The position numbers and the translations under genes are program-made. The notes under the pieces were generated by a model that was not told the DNA's origin, ran no database searches, and saw only the letters and a list, made by a program, of their open reading frames with translations. Positions 26,465 to 34,938 of a DNA stretch of 64,000 bases are shown here, piece after piece. The DNA lies in contig NZ_CP051144.1 in assembly GCF_012317385.1 (NCBI RefSeq), forward strand, positions 1,054,001-1,118,000, in the 5' to 3' direction. This DNA is from Romboutsia sp. CE17. GTDB taxonomy: Bacteria > Bacillota > Clostridia > Peptostreptococcales > Peptostreptococcaceae. Position 1 is the first letter of the stretch; each line of letters opens with the position of its first letter.

Positions 26465-27769
26465 ATGAAAATAGTTAAAGATGCTATATATTCAAAGTAT
26501 TTTAATTATGATATTGATGAAGATATAATTATTTATGAAGGTAGATTTTGTATTTATCTTGACAAAAAATATAAATGTAATGGAATAATATATTATAAAA
26601 TGATTTCGCCCATGTCTATTAACTTTGAAGCATCTATAATAAGTGTCCAAGATGAAGTCCTTGACCTTGATTTAGATTATGATAATGCAATACTAGAGGT
26701 CTATGGATATAAACCTATATACATAACTATAAATAATATTAGTGATAAAAATATTGACGGTTATGCAAATGATACAAATTTAAAATCTAAAAATACATAT
26801 GTAGAGTATGTTGATTTCAATATAATAAACTTAAACCAACTACCTGGCAAACTTATTAATTGTAATAACAAAATGTTTGCTGGTAGATTAGAATTTGATG
26901 TAAATGAATTTAAAGTTATTATAGATAAAAGGTATGACTATAGAAAAGAGCTAAATGAAGAATTGAAAATTAAATCAGGCAATATAATAACTCATGTAGG
27001 CAGAATAATAAAAAAAGATAACAATAAGTTTAAAACTACTAACATTGATGTGATACTAGATAGAATATCAACGGCCCTTAGTTTTATGTGCGGTAGATAC
27101 GTTGATATATGTGTAGCTAATGGATATAGCAATAATAAAAATGTTTATAGACTATGGAGAGAATCTATTGTAACTCCATTTAAGTTTGTTCCAACATGGA
27201 GTGATACAATATCTAATTATTATAATATAGAAAAATACATATCATTGATGTGCAAAAAATTAGAAGATGCTTATTATGAGCCGACTATAAAGCATATCAT
27301 AGATTGGTACATAGAATCACAAAACAATATAACTTTAGAAAATAATATTATATCAGTTCAGATAGCTCTTGAAACATTATCTTATGTTGTATTAGTAGAA
27401 TTATATACTATTTTAGATGATGATGAATTTGATAAAAACTCTACATCTCAAAATATACAGTTGCTACTTGATATATGTAAAATACCTCATGGGAAAAAGG
27501 AATTATATTTATTTGATGATTGGATAAGAAGTAAATTTGATGATGGTGTTGACTTAGTTATTTATTTTAGAAATAAAATTGTTCATCCAAGTAGAAAGGG
27601 AAATAAGGCTAATCTAAGTGTAGATGATATGTGGAATATTATACAAATAGGAACAAGATATATAGAATTAACACTACTTTATATAATAGGATATAAAGGT
27701 GAATACTCAAATCGATTAAAGTATAGGTCTTATGGAGAAGTTGAGTTAGTTCCTTGGAATTTAATATAA
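26465..27769 (+). CDS. Large protein with C-terminal HEPN-like RxxxxH motif, possible defence RNase
   Basis: 434 residues, no signal peptide, no membrane helix. The N-terminal 200 residues look like a beta-rich domain. The C-terminal half is helical and contains FRNKIVHPSRK at about residue 375; R-N-x3-H is the catalytic pattern of HEPN ribonucleases. The middle has FMCGRYVDICVANGY and RLWRESIVTPFK. This two-part build recalls ApeA-like and other HEPN proteins found in anti-phage systems, but no exact family was recognised. AGGTGGGCTAGG precedes the ATG. It is flanked by housekeeping genes, with a long hairpin just upstream. Confidence 0.55.
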   Translation: MKIVKDAIYSKYFNYDIDEDIIIYEGRFCIYLDKKYKCNGIIYYKMISPMSINFEASIISVQDEVLDLDLDYDNAILEVYGYKPIYITINNISDKNIDGYANDTNLKSKNTYVEYVDFNIINLNQLPGKLINCNNKMFAGRLEFDVNEFKVIIDKRYDYRKELNEELKIKSGNIITHVGRIIKKDNNKFKTTNIDVILDRISTALSFMCGRYVDICVANGYSNNKNVYRLWRESIVTPFKFVPTWSDTISNYYNIEKYISLMCKKLEDAYYEPTIKHIIDWYIESQNNITLENNIISVQIALETLSYVVLVELYTILDDDEFDKNSTSQNIQLLLDICKIPHGKKELYLFDDWIRSKFDDGVDLVIYFRNKIVHPSRKGNKANLSVDDMWNIIQIGTRYIELTLLYIIGYKGEYSNRLKYRSYGEVELVPWNLI

Positions 27770-27858
27770 GGTTATGCTATATATGTTAAATAATATGATT
27801 AAATTTATATATTTAGGGTAATTACATGTATTATAATATTAAAGGAGATTTTTTAGTA

Positions 27859-28212
27859 ATGATAAAATTTTATGGATATGCAAAATGTTCAACAGTAAAA
27901 AAAGCTAAGAAGTGGCTTAATGAAAATAATATCCCTTTTGAAGATATAGAAATAACGGAAAATCCACCTACGAAATTAGAATTGGAAAAATTATATAAGA
28001 GAAGTGGATATGAAATAAAGAAATTTTTTAATACTAGTGGAGTAAAATATAGAGAGTTAGGTTTGAAAGATATTATTAAAACTGAATCAGAGGATAAGCT
28101 TTTAGAAATATTATCAAGTGATGGAATGCTTATAAAAAGACCGTTAGTATATGACGATAAAAATATTTTACTTGGATTCAAAGAAGAAGAATGGAAGAAT
28201 AGTTTATTATAA
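27859..28212 (+). CDS. ArsC/Spx-family reductase-like protein
   Basis: About 117 residues with the thioredoxin-like ArsC fold: IKFYGYAKCSTVKKAKKWLNE near the start (single active cysteine, C-S-T-V), FFNTSGVKYRELGL in the middle and the conserved cis-proline region LIKRPLVYDDK at about residue 93. This is the YffB/Spx branch rather than a proven arsenate reductase. I take the ATG at 27859 because homologues begin there; AAAGGAGA is about 12 bases upstream, a little far. A start at 27826 would put that ribosome site inside the gene. Confidence 0.85.
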   Translation: MIKFYGYAKCSTVKKAKKWLNENNIPFEDIEITENPPTKLELEKLYKRSGYEIKKFFNTSGVKYRELGLKDIIKTESEDKLLEILSSDGMLIKRPLVYDDKNILLGFKEEEWKNSLL

Positions 28213-28247
28213 AAGTAGAATATTTTCTAAAAGAAATATTTATAAAA

Positions 28248-28283
28248 TAAAAAGCATGCCTTAAAATTAAGGCATGCTTTTTA
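28248..28283. terminator. Bidirectional terminator
   Basis: AAAAAGCATGCCTTAA pairs with TTAAGGCATGCTTTTT between convergent genes. Confidence 0.9.
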
Positions 28284-28299
28284 TTTTATAGAACTAAAA

Positions 28300-29046
28300 T
28301 CATGATATTTTTTTAAAATCTTCGATTTTATTAATCATTTTATTTTTTATATTATCGCTTAATATTATTGATTTTAATTTTGGATTTTCTATATGGTCAT
28401 AGATAGGATCTAAAAACTCTACTTCAACAGTCATAGAATTTATTTTACCAATAGGCTCATATCCTGAATAAGTTTCTTTAGAGTTTTTTATAACTAAAGG
28501 AACAATAGGACAATTAGCTTTGTAAGCTATTTTTAAAGCTCCTGGTCTAAAGTCAGAAACTAAAGCATTTGGGTCCTTAATCCATGTTAAATCACCTTCA
28601 GGAAATATAGCCATACTTTGACCACTTATTATATTTTTAGAAGCTTGAATTATGCTTTTAATACCTTCTCTAGTATTTTCTCTATTTATATACACGCACT
28701 TTATAAGCTTTGTCCAATGACTTATTATGGGCATATTTTTCCAAATGGGAACATCTGCTATAACAACACCAATAGGTCTATCTACACTGGCAACTAATAT
28801 AAAACTATCTAGCATACTAGAATGATTTATAACGAATAATACTGGTTCTTTAGGTAACTTATCTTTACCTAAAATATTTAGTTTTATATTTACTAAAGAT
28901 AATGCTCTTTTTGCGTGCTTATTCAAGAAAGAAAACTTTTCTTTAGCTGAATATTCATTAGGATTTAATTCGAATCTTATCAACTTAGGAATAGCTAAGA
29001 GGAAGATTAATATTAAGTATAAGGCAAATTTAATATAATTAAACAA
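28300..29046 (-). CDS. plsC: 1-acyl-sn-glycerol-3-phosphate acyltransferase
   Basis: About 248 residues with one N-terminal membrane helix. Motif I is NHSSMLDS (HxxxxD), motif III is FPEGDLTWI and motif IV is GCPIVPLVIKN-like (CPIVPLVI). It acylates lysophosphatidate in membrane lipid synthesis. The ORF opens at TTG 29055, but the AAGGGAG site is directly against it; the TTG at 29046 has a proper 9-base spacing and is preferred. Confidence 0.88.
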   Translation of the reverse strand: MFNYIKFALYLILIFLLAIPKLIRFELNPNEYSAKEKFSFLNKHAKRALSLVNIKLNILGKDKLPKEPVLFVINHSSMLDSFILVASVDRPIGVVIADVPIWKNMPIISHWTKLIKCVYINRENTREGIKSIIQASKNIISGQSMAIFPEGDLTWIKDPNALVSDFRPGALKIAYKANCPIVPLVIKNSKETYSGYEPIGKINSMTVEVEFLDPIYDHIENPKLKSIILSDNIKNKMINKIEDFKKIS

Positions 29047-29257
29047 TAATTTCAACTCCCTTTAAAATTAATAATCCATTAAATTATTTTATCATAAAAT
29101 AAATTTATTTACAAATTATATCAATATGAGGTTATATATAATATGAAATTATGAATATAAATAAGACAAGGTAGTTAATTTCTTCTAAGTATATTATTAG
29201 TCAATTATAAAAAAATATTAGAAAATTAATTAATAGATAAATTTAAGGGGGAATTTT

Positions 29258-29533
29258 GTGAGTAGAGAGATAGGAATTAATTATGAAGAAAGGTTTTTAA
29301 AAGTTAAAATTAGTGCAACTACTGGGGATAAAATATATTTAAAATTACCAGTTAGTTTTGTAAAAAGGTTAGTAAAAAATAATGCAATAGATTTTTTTAA
29401 AGAACAATCTGATATTATAGATAGTCAAAAATTATTAAATATAATGATGAATGCATTTGATTATAATATAGTCGGTGAAATTGCATATATAGAAAGAAAA
29501 AATGGAGATAAAATTAGATTTATAGTGGATTGA
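29258..29533 (+). CDS. Small SHOCT-like/YvlB-type domain protein
   Basis: 91 residues: RFLKVKISATTGDKIYLKLPVSFVKRLVK at the start, then a helical middle and a closing beta hairpin EIAYIERKNGDKIRFIVD. The pattern (VKI..GDKV.i.lP...v) resembles the short domain found in YvlB/LiaX and DUF2089-type proteins of Firmicutes, but the match is from memory. It starts at GTG 29258 after AAGGGGGA. Cytosolic; role unknown. It ends at a strong hairpin. Confidence 0.6.
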   Translation: MSREIGINYEERFLKVKISATTGDKIYLKLPVSFVKRLVKNNAIDFFKEQSDIIDSQKLLNIMMNAFDYNIVGEIAYIERKNGDKIRFIVD

Positions 29534-29534
29534 T

Positions 29535-29582
29535 AAAATGGTATTTATCTAAATGTATATTTAGATAAATACCATTTTATTT
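29535..29582 (+). terminator. Terminator before bioY
   Basis: A 20-bp stem beginning AAAATGGTATTTATCTAAAT with a short loop, then T-rich sequence. Confidence 0.85.
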
Positions 29583-29615
29583 ATGAGAATTTTATAATAA
29601 TAAGTAAAAATTAAG

Positions 29616-29678
29616 TTGACTAAAAAAATATATTTAAATATAATATAGGTAAACCTAATTAATTAAAAGGGTTAACTA
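29616..29678 (+). promoter_or_regulatory. bioY promoter with BirA-type biotin operator
   Basis: TTGACT (29616-29621), 17 bases, TATAAT (29639-29644) is a near-consensus promoter. Directly downstream, TAGGTAAACC (29646-29655) and GGTTAACTA (29670-29678) form an inverted pair 14 bases apart. This matches the Firmicutes BirA operator (TTGTTAACC...GGTTAACAA). Biotinyl-AMP-loaded BirA would block bioY when biotin is plentiful. Confidence 0.8.
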
Positions 29679-29698
29679 AAAATTGGGGGAAATAAATA

Positions 29699-30241
29699 AT
29701 GAACTTAAAAACTAATGATATAGTACTTTGTGCTTTATTTGCAGCACTAACTTCTATACTTTCTCAAATATCTATACCACTTCCATTTACAAGCGTACCA
29801 TTAACAATGCAAATCTTTGCTGTAGCATTAGCGGGCATGGTTTTAGGCGCTAAAAAAGGGTTTATATCTATAGTTATATATTTATTAATAGGAGCTATAG
29901 GGTTACCAGTATTTGCTCAATTTAGTGGAGGATTAGGAATAATATTAGGACCAACAGGTGGTTTTTTAATAGGATGTCCATTTATGGCATTAGTTATAGG
30001 ATATACTACAGAAAGAACAAAATCTATGATCTATATATTTATATCAATGGTATTTGGATTATTTATTGTCTATACAACAGGTACAGTTATATTTTCTATT
30101 ATAACAAAATCAACTTTATATCAAAGTTTAATTGCATGTGTGTTACCTTTTGTAATAGTAGATTTAATTAAATTAGTTTTAGCTAGTGCTGTAGGTAAAG
30201 AGGTTTCTAAAAGGATTAAAACTGGTGTGAAAGTATGTTAA
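29699..30241 (+). CDS. bioY: Biotin transporter BioY (ECF substrate-binding subunit)
   Basis: 180 residues with six membrane helices. Signatures are LPFTSVPLTMQIFAVALAGMVLG, GAIGLPVFAQFSGGLG, and GPTGGFLIGCPFMALVIGY, all standard BioY. It works with the shared energy-coupling module EcfA/A'/T, which is encoded elsewhere. Together with the BirA operator upstream and no bio biosynthesis genes in view, it points to biotin salvage. GGGGGAA precedes the ATG. The stop overlaps the ATG of the broken DUF1284 gene. Confidence 0.95.
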   Translation: MNLKTNDIVLCALFAALTSILSQISIPLPFTSVPLTMQIFAVALAGMVLGAKKGFISIVIYLLIGAIGLPVFAQFSGGLGIILGPTGGFLIGCPFMALVIGYTTERTKSMIYIFISMVFGLFIVYTTGTVIFSIITKSTLYQSLIACVLPFVIVDLIKLVLASAVGKEVSKRIKTGVKVC

Positions 30242-30576
30242 AAATACGCCCATATCATATCTTATGTATGAGAGCATATCAAAGGAGTGGTTATAGCAAT
30301 GATTTTACACAAAAAATGGATAATATAATAAAAGAAATAAAAGCATATAATAAGTTTCTTAAAACATGTAACAATAACTAGAATATAAATGTAAAAATAG
30401 TATATTCTACAGATAGTATATGTGAAAGTTGTCCGAACAAATTAGGAGAAAATAACTGCGAAACTCAATATAAGGTAATTTCTATAGATAGTAAAATGAT
30501 TAAATATTTTTCTATAAAAGAAGATATACACAACTATAAATATTTAGAAAATCTAGTATATAATAATATTACATAG
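30235..30576 (+). pseudogene. DUF1284 protein gene interrupted by an amber stop
   Basis: The reading frame begins MLKIRPYHILCMRAYQRSGYS, the diagnostic start of DUF1284 proteins, and its ATG overlaps the bioY stop, so translation was once coupled. A TAG at 30379-30381 ends it after 48 codons. The same frame continues with STDSICESCPNKLGENNC, keeping the family's cysteine cluster, to a TAG at 30574. One substitution therefore separates it from an intact gene of 113 codons. DUF1284 function is unknown; the cysteines suggest an Fe-S or zinc site. Confidence 0.8.
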
Positions 30577-30579
30577 GTA

Positions 30580-30632
30580 AAAAATAGCGAGTTTTATATG
30601 ATACATATATTATATAAAACTCGCTATTTTTT
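30580..30632. terminator. Bidirectional terminator
   Basis: AAAAATAGCGAGTTTTATAT pairs with ATATAAAACTCGCTATTTTT between convergent genes. Confidence 0.9.
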
Positions 30633-30641
30633 TATTTAACG

Positions 30642-31454
30642 TTATAATTGATTTATAATATTATTTAAGATATTTTCTAACTCAGGGCTTGTTTCTTTTA
30701 CTCCAGTATGAGTTATATTAATTATTTCCTTAGTCATAGGAAGCTCTCCTAATAAGTTTAAATTATTGCTAGCTAAGAAATTATTAATTTCTTCACCTTC
30801 AAATAATTTTATTTTTTTATTACAATCTGGGCATTGAATATAACTCATATTTTCTATTACACCAATAATATTAATATTTAACATTTTAGCCATATTAACA
30901 GCCTTAGCAACTATCATAGAAATCATATCTTGTGGAACGGAAACCATTATAATACCACTTATAGGAAGAGATTGCATTACCGTCATAGCTACATCTCCAG
31001 TACCTGGAGGCATATCAATAAGTAAGTAGTCAAGTTCTCCCCAAAGTACATTACTATAAAACTGTTTTACAGCATTTGTAATCATAGGTCCTTTCCAAAC
31101 TATAGGTTGTTCTTCTGTATCAACCATATAGTTTATTGACATAGTTTTAATGTTATCTTCATTAGCAATAGGGTAGATATCATTACCATTTGACATTGCT
31201 CTTTCATTATTCAATCCCATAAGTCTAGGAATGCTAGGACCAGTAATATCTGAGTCTAATATACCTACCTTATATCCATTTTTAGCTAATTGTTTTGCAA
31301 GTAAAGTAGTTACAGTTGACTTACCAACTCCACCTTTACCACTCATTACTCCTATAATTTTTTTTATATTATTGTATGGGTGATTAATAATCCCACAACT
31401 ACTAGCATTTGTATTACAATGTCCTTTAGAAGGACAAGAAGCACAATTTGACAT
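30642..31454 (-). CDS. Mrp/NBP35-family P-loop ATPase (Fe-S cluster carrier)
   Basis: 270 residues. An N-terminal cysteine cluster (MSNCASCPSKGHCNTN) precedes the deviant Walker A GVMSGKGGVGKSTVTTLLA. DMPPGTGD and GVIENMSYIQCPDC follow, the CxxC being the cluster-bridging site of the dimer. Proteins of this family (ApbC/Mrp/NBP35) deliver Fe-S clusters to apo-enzymes. GGAGG lies 7 bases before the ATG. Confidence 0.92.
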   Translation of the reverse strand: MSNCASCPSKGHCNTNASSCGIINHPYNNIKKIIGVMSGKGGVGKSTVTTLLAKQLAKNGYKVGILDSDITGPSIPRLMGLNNERAMSNGNDIYPIANEDNIKTMSINYMVDTEEQPIVWKGPMITNAVKQFYSNVLWGELDYLLIDMPPGTGDVAMTVMQSLPISGIIMVSVPQDMISMIVAKAVNMAKMLNINIIGVIENMSYIQCPDCNKKIKLFEGEEINNFLASNNLNLLGELPMTKEIINITHTGVKETSPELENILNNIINQL

Positions 31455-31592
31455 ATTTATAACCTCCGATGATACATAATTAATATGTATTTAAATTAAT
31501 ATTGTATTTATACCCTACCAATCAAATTAAAATCATTTATATTAATAATAATTAAAAAATACTAGAAGTTTAGCTTTCAGTATTTTTATTTT

Positions 31593-32276
31593 CTACAATA
31601 TATTTTTTAATTCTAATAAAGTGCTTATTTCATATTTAGGAATAAGTGAAGAGTTATTTTTTTTGTTGTTAGGATTAAACCAACAAGTATCTATTCCGGC
31701 ATTAACGCCACCTTTTACATCGGAAGATAAACTATCACCAATCATAAGTACAGATTCTTTATTAGTATGATTGATTACATTTAAGGCATAATCAAAAATT
31801 TTCGGGTCTGGTTTAGCTATTTTAATTTCGTCTGATATAATAACTGCATCAAAATAATCTTTAATAATTGATTTTTTAATTCTTTTATTTTGTACAGAAG
31901 TTAATCCATTTGTTATGATAACTATTTTATATTTTTTATAAAGATAAGATAATAATTCTTCTGTTTCTTTATATATAAAAGATGCTTCTGCTAAAAAGTT
32001 GACGTACATGTTACTTAATATTTTAGGATCCTGTGATAGATTTATTTTGTCTGCAAATCTTTTAAATCTTTCTATTTTTAATTCGTCAGAGGAAATTAAG
32101 TTTTGCTCAAATTCCTTCCAAATGTTATTATTTATTTCTTTATATATTTCAATGCAATAACTTTTCTCTAAATCTGTATCAATAGAGCTCATTAATTTAT
32201 CTAAAGCAAAATTTTCAGATTTCTTAAAATCAAATAATGTGTCATCCGCATCAAAAAAAAGAACTTCATATTTCAT
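31593..32276 (-). CDS. YjjG-type HAD hydrolase (pyrimidine 5'-nucleotidase)
   Basis: 227 residues, HAD subfamily I with a helical cap. Motif I is LFFDADDTLFDF, motif II ITNGLTSVQNKRI, and motifs III/IV read KPDPKIFDYAL and MIGDSLSSDVKGGVNAGIDTCWFNP. This order, with NGL.xVQ.xR, is typical of YjjG house-cleaning nucleotidases that remove non-canonical pyrimidine nucleotides. GGGGAG lies about 8 bases before the ATG. Confidence 0.85.
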   Translation of the reverse strand: MKYEVLFFDADDTLFDFKKSENFALDKLMSSIDTDLEKSYCIEIYKEINNNIWKEFEQNLISSDELKIERFKRFADKINLSQDPKILSNMYVNFLAEASFIYKETEELLSYLYKKYKIVIITNGLTSVQNKRIKKSIIKDYFDAVIISDEIKIAKPDPKIFDYALNVINHTNKESVLMIGDSLSSDVKGGVNAGIDTCWFNPNNKKNNSSLIPKYEISTLLELKNIL

Positions 32277-32354
32277 GTCATATCTCCCCTTTACCTAAAA
32301 ATGTAAATTTTTTATAGAGATATTATATCATATTAGAAGTTCATATTGAAAATA

Positions 32355-32570
32355 TTAGTTATTATTAATATTATTATACTCATTTATTAAAGCTTTTTCT
32401 CCAAGCTCTACTAATTTTCTAGTTGCAATTCCTCCGACATAAGGAAATTCATCATTTGAAAAATTATTTAATTCACTAGATATCTCCACTTTATATTGTT
32501 CTAAAGCTTTTTTAGCATTTTCATTTATTAACTTATTGTTAATTGTTTTGTTTTCCATATTTACATTCAT
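32355..32570 (-). CDS. Small acid-soluble spore protein, alpha/beta type
   Basis: 71 residues. YKVEISSELN corresponds to the Gpr protease site and FPYVGGIATRKLVELGEKAL to the second DNA-binding helix block (usually GNVGGxMxRxLVxxAE). It is more divergent and more acidic than major SASPs, so perhaps a minor form. Such proteins coat spore DNA and protect it from UV and chemicals. It is expected to be made in the forespore under sigma-G. AAGGAGG precedes the ATG. Confidence 0.8.
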   Translation of the reverse strand: MNVNMENKTINNKLINENAKKALEQYKVEISSELNNFSNDEFPYVGGIATRKLVELGEKALINEYNNINNN

Positions 32571-32762
32571 AAATTTACCTCCTTAATCTATTAGTTATTT
32601 TTGTCATTTATACCATTTTTCATACACGGAATAAATAAAATAAGTTGCACAAAAATTATAAAGAATATAAAAATAAAAATAATAAATTTTGAAATAACAT
32701 TGGAATATAGAGATAAATGGTATATAATAAGATATTAAATAAGTTTATAGAGGTGAAGATAT

Positions 32763-33194
32763 TTGGAATTAAATATTTTAAGTAAACAGATATGGTCTAT
32801 AAATAAAGATTTCCGTAGATATGCAGAAGATATATTAAAAGAGCATGATATCACTTTAGTTAGTTTGAGATATTTGATTATAATAAAAAAAATGGAAGGT
32901 TTAAATTTACAAGATGTAGCAACAGTACTAGATGTAGATAAAGCAATAGTTACTAGAACAGTTAAAAAACTAGTTGATTTAGGTCTTATTGATAAAGTTC
33001 AAGATAAAGAAAATAGTAGATCATATAGCTTAAATTTGACTGAAAAAGGGAATTGTACTGTTGATGATATCAAATCTATATTTAAGGATTGGTTTTATTT
33101 AGTAACGAAAGATTTTAGTGATGGAGAAAGAGAATTATACACTAATTTTATAGAACGTATTTATGCAAATAGATTTTATAAAGATAATTCATAA
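32763..33194 (+). CDS. MarR-family transcriptional regulator
   Basis: 143 residues with the winged-helix core: LRYLIIIKKMEGLNLQDVATVLDVDKAIVTRTVKKLVDLGLI, then the wing DKENSRSYSLNLTEKG. It starts at TTG 32763 after GAGGTGA. It is divergent from the SASP gene and stands alone, so its target may be itself or a distant gene. The downstream DUF3100 operon is separated by a terminator. Confidence 0.9.
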   Translation: MELNILSKQIWSINKDFRRYAEDILKEHDITLVSLRYLIIIKKMEGLNLQDVATVLDVDKAIVTRTVKKLVDLGLIDKVQDKENSRSYSLNLTEKGNCTVDDIKSIFKDWFYLVTKDFSDGERELYTNFIERIYANRFYKDNS

Positions 33195-33541
33195 TAAATA
33201 TATTGTGTTAGCTAAAATAATTTCCAAAATAAATTAATTATTTTTGACAAGAATAATTTTCTAAAAAAGATTAGTATTTGTAAATTTTATCTAAATACTA
33301 ATCTTTTTATTATATTTATAGATTATTTTTATATTTTTTTACAAAAAATGCATACTAAGATTGACTTTTTTTTATACAAGATTTACCATGTGAATAAGGA
33401 ATTATTAGCGAATTACTTTTAATTGTGGAATAAGCAAAATTTTATGCTTAGTTTATATTTTTTATCTTTGTAAACTTGTCATATTTTTCTTATCTAGAGT
33501 AATCATTATCAATATAAATTTTATATTTTAGGGGGATTATT
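33195..33541. other. Intergenic with terminator and second hairpin
   Basis: A strong terminator for the MarR gene lies at 33263-33309. A second hairpin TAAGCAAAATTTTATGCTTA (about 33432-33451) sits in the leader of the DUF3100 operon and is followed by a T-rich stretch; it might attenuate that operon. No ORF is seen. Confidence 0.5.
33263..33309 (+). terminator. Terminator after the MarR gene
   Basis: AAAAAAGATTAGTATTT pairs with AAATACTAATCTTTTT, then Ts. Confidence 0.88.
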
Positions 33542-34387
33542 ATGAAAGACAACAAAAATCTTATGAAAGCAATGTTAGTAGCACTTATTATTGTTATAGC
33601 TTGTGAGTTAATAGGTGAGTACACGATTAATTTAGGGGCTGTATCACTAGTTTTATTCCCTATGCTATATGCAGTTATAGTAGGAATTATAATTACACCT
33701 GATTTATTAGGTAAAAAAATCAAAGTATTAAAGAGCATTATAAATGAAAAAGAGATCAATATAGCTGGTGATGTAGTTGGTATAGCACTTGTTTTACTAG
33801 GGATAAAGTATGGAACAACAGTTGGACCAAACCTGGAAAAAATAATACAAGCAGGGCCTGCTTTTGTAGCTCAGGAATTTGGTCATATTCTTGCACCAAT
33901 AATAGCTCTGCCTTTAGCTTTATTACTAGGATTTAAAAGAGAAGCTATTGGTGCTTGTTCTAGTATAAGCCGTGAGACTGCATTAGGTGTTATATCTGAA
34001 AAATATGGTATAAGCTCTCCAGAGGGAAGCGGTGTTTTAGGAACATATTTGATGGGAACAGTTTTGGGAACTATCTACTTTTCTATATTAGGCTCAGTTT
34101 CTATATATACAGGTCTTCATCCATATGCATTAGGTATGGCAACTGGGGTTGGGAGTGGTAGTATGATGACAGCTGCTTCTGCTGCTCTTTCAAAAGTTCC
34201 AAATATAGCAGCTGATCCTGAAATGGTTGATACCATACTTTCATATGGTGCTACAAGCAATATGATGTCCAGTATAACAGGGTTAATTTTCTTAGTATTT
34301 ATAACTTTACCATTCACTAATAAGTTATATGCTATATTTGAGCCAAAGCTAGGTAGAAAAAACAAAGAAAATGATGAAATAGCATAA
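33542..34387 (+). CDS. DUF3100 membrane protein
   Basis: 281 residues with eight or nine membrane helices. The central block QEFGHILAPIIALPLALLLG and REAIGACSSISRETALGVISEKYG, together with ATGVGSGSMMTAASAALS, are conserved in the DUF3100 family. The family is linked to amidohydrolases, as here: a small membrane protein and an M20 peptidase follow in the same operon. I infer a two-part transporter for a peptide-like or acyl-amino-acid substrate hydrolysed inside the cell. AGGGGG precedes the ATG. Confidence 0.75.
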   Translation: MKDNKNLMKAMLVALIIVIACELIGEYTINLGAVSLVLFPMLYAVIVGIIITPDLLGKKIKVLKSIINEKEINIAGDVVGIALVLLGIKYGTTVGPNLEKIIQAGPAFVAQEFGHILAPIIALPLALLLGFKREAIGACSSISRETALGVISEKYGISSPEGSGVLGTYLMGTVLGTIYFSILGSVSIYTGLHPYALGMATGVGSGSMMTAASAALSKVPNIAADPEMVDTILSYGATSNMMSSITGLIFLVFITLPFTNKLYAIFEPKLGRKNKENDEIA

Positions 34388-34405
34388 TAGAGAGGGGTAA
34401 TAATC

Positions 34406-34876
34406 ATGTTTGGAAAAATAGATTTTAAACGAACGTCATACCAATTAATTATAATGTTAATGGTTGGGGCTATGATATTATTAGGTCAATTTATAAGTAA
34501 AGGAATCGCGATAACTACAGCACTTCCTGGTATGTTAATGATGATTGTAGCTGCAATGATAGCTATGATATTAAAAGATTTATTCCCAAAATCAATATTC
34601 CCTGCATTTGGATTTGCAACAATAATAGGTCTATTATTAAGTATACCTGGTAATCCAATATCAGATGTATTTAATGAACATATAGCTAATATAGACTTTA
34701 TGGCAATAACTACTCCGCTACTAGCATTTGCAGGTTTATCTGTTGGTAATAAAATAGAAGAACTAAAGAAAATGTCTTGGAAGATAGTTGTTATATCATT
34801 AGTAGTGTTTACTACAATATTTTTTGCTTGTGCTTCTATAGCTCATATAGTATTAAAGATTCAAGGTGTTATATAA
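34406..34876 (+). CDS. Small membrane partner of the DUF3100 protein
   Basis: 156 residues with four or five membrane helices (YQLIIMLMVGAMILLGQF, ALPGMLMMIVAAMIAMIL, IFPAFGFATIIGLLLS, and a C-terminal helix). MAITTPLLAFAGLSVGNKIEELKKM is a likely conserved loop. No catalytic motif. Its position between the DUF3100 gene and the amidohydrolase suggests that it forms the other half of a transporter. AGAGGGG lies before the ATG, 18 bases after the upstream stop. Confidence 0.65.
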   Translation: MFGKIDFKRTSYQLIIMLMVGAMILLGQFISKGIAITTALPGMLMMIVAAMIAMILKDLFPKSIFPAFGFATIIGLLLSIPGNPISDVFNEHIANIDFMAITTPLLAFAGLSVGNKIEELKKMSWKIVVISLVVFTTIFFACASIAHIVLKIQGVI

Positions 34877-34938
34877 AATATTAAATTATTTTTGTAGATA
34901 ACTATTAATATAAGTTAATTAAACTTAGGGGGTATATT

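Noticed and set aside
30379-30381. TAG read as pyrrolysine in the DUF1284 gene
   Set aside because: DUF1284 is not a known pyrrolysine protein and no pyl gene is in the window; a simple nonsense mutation is likelier.
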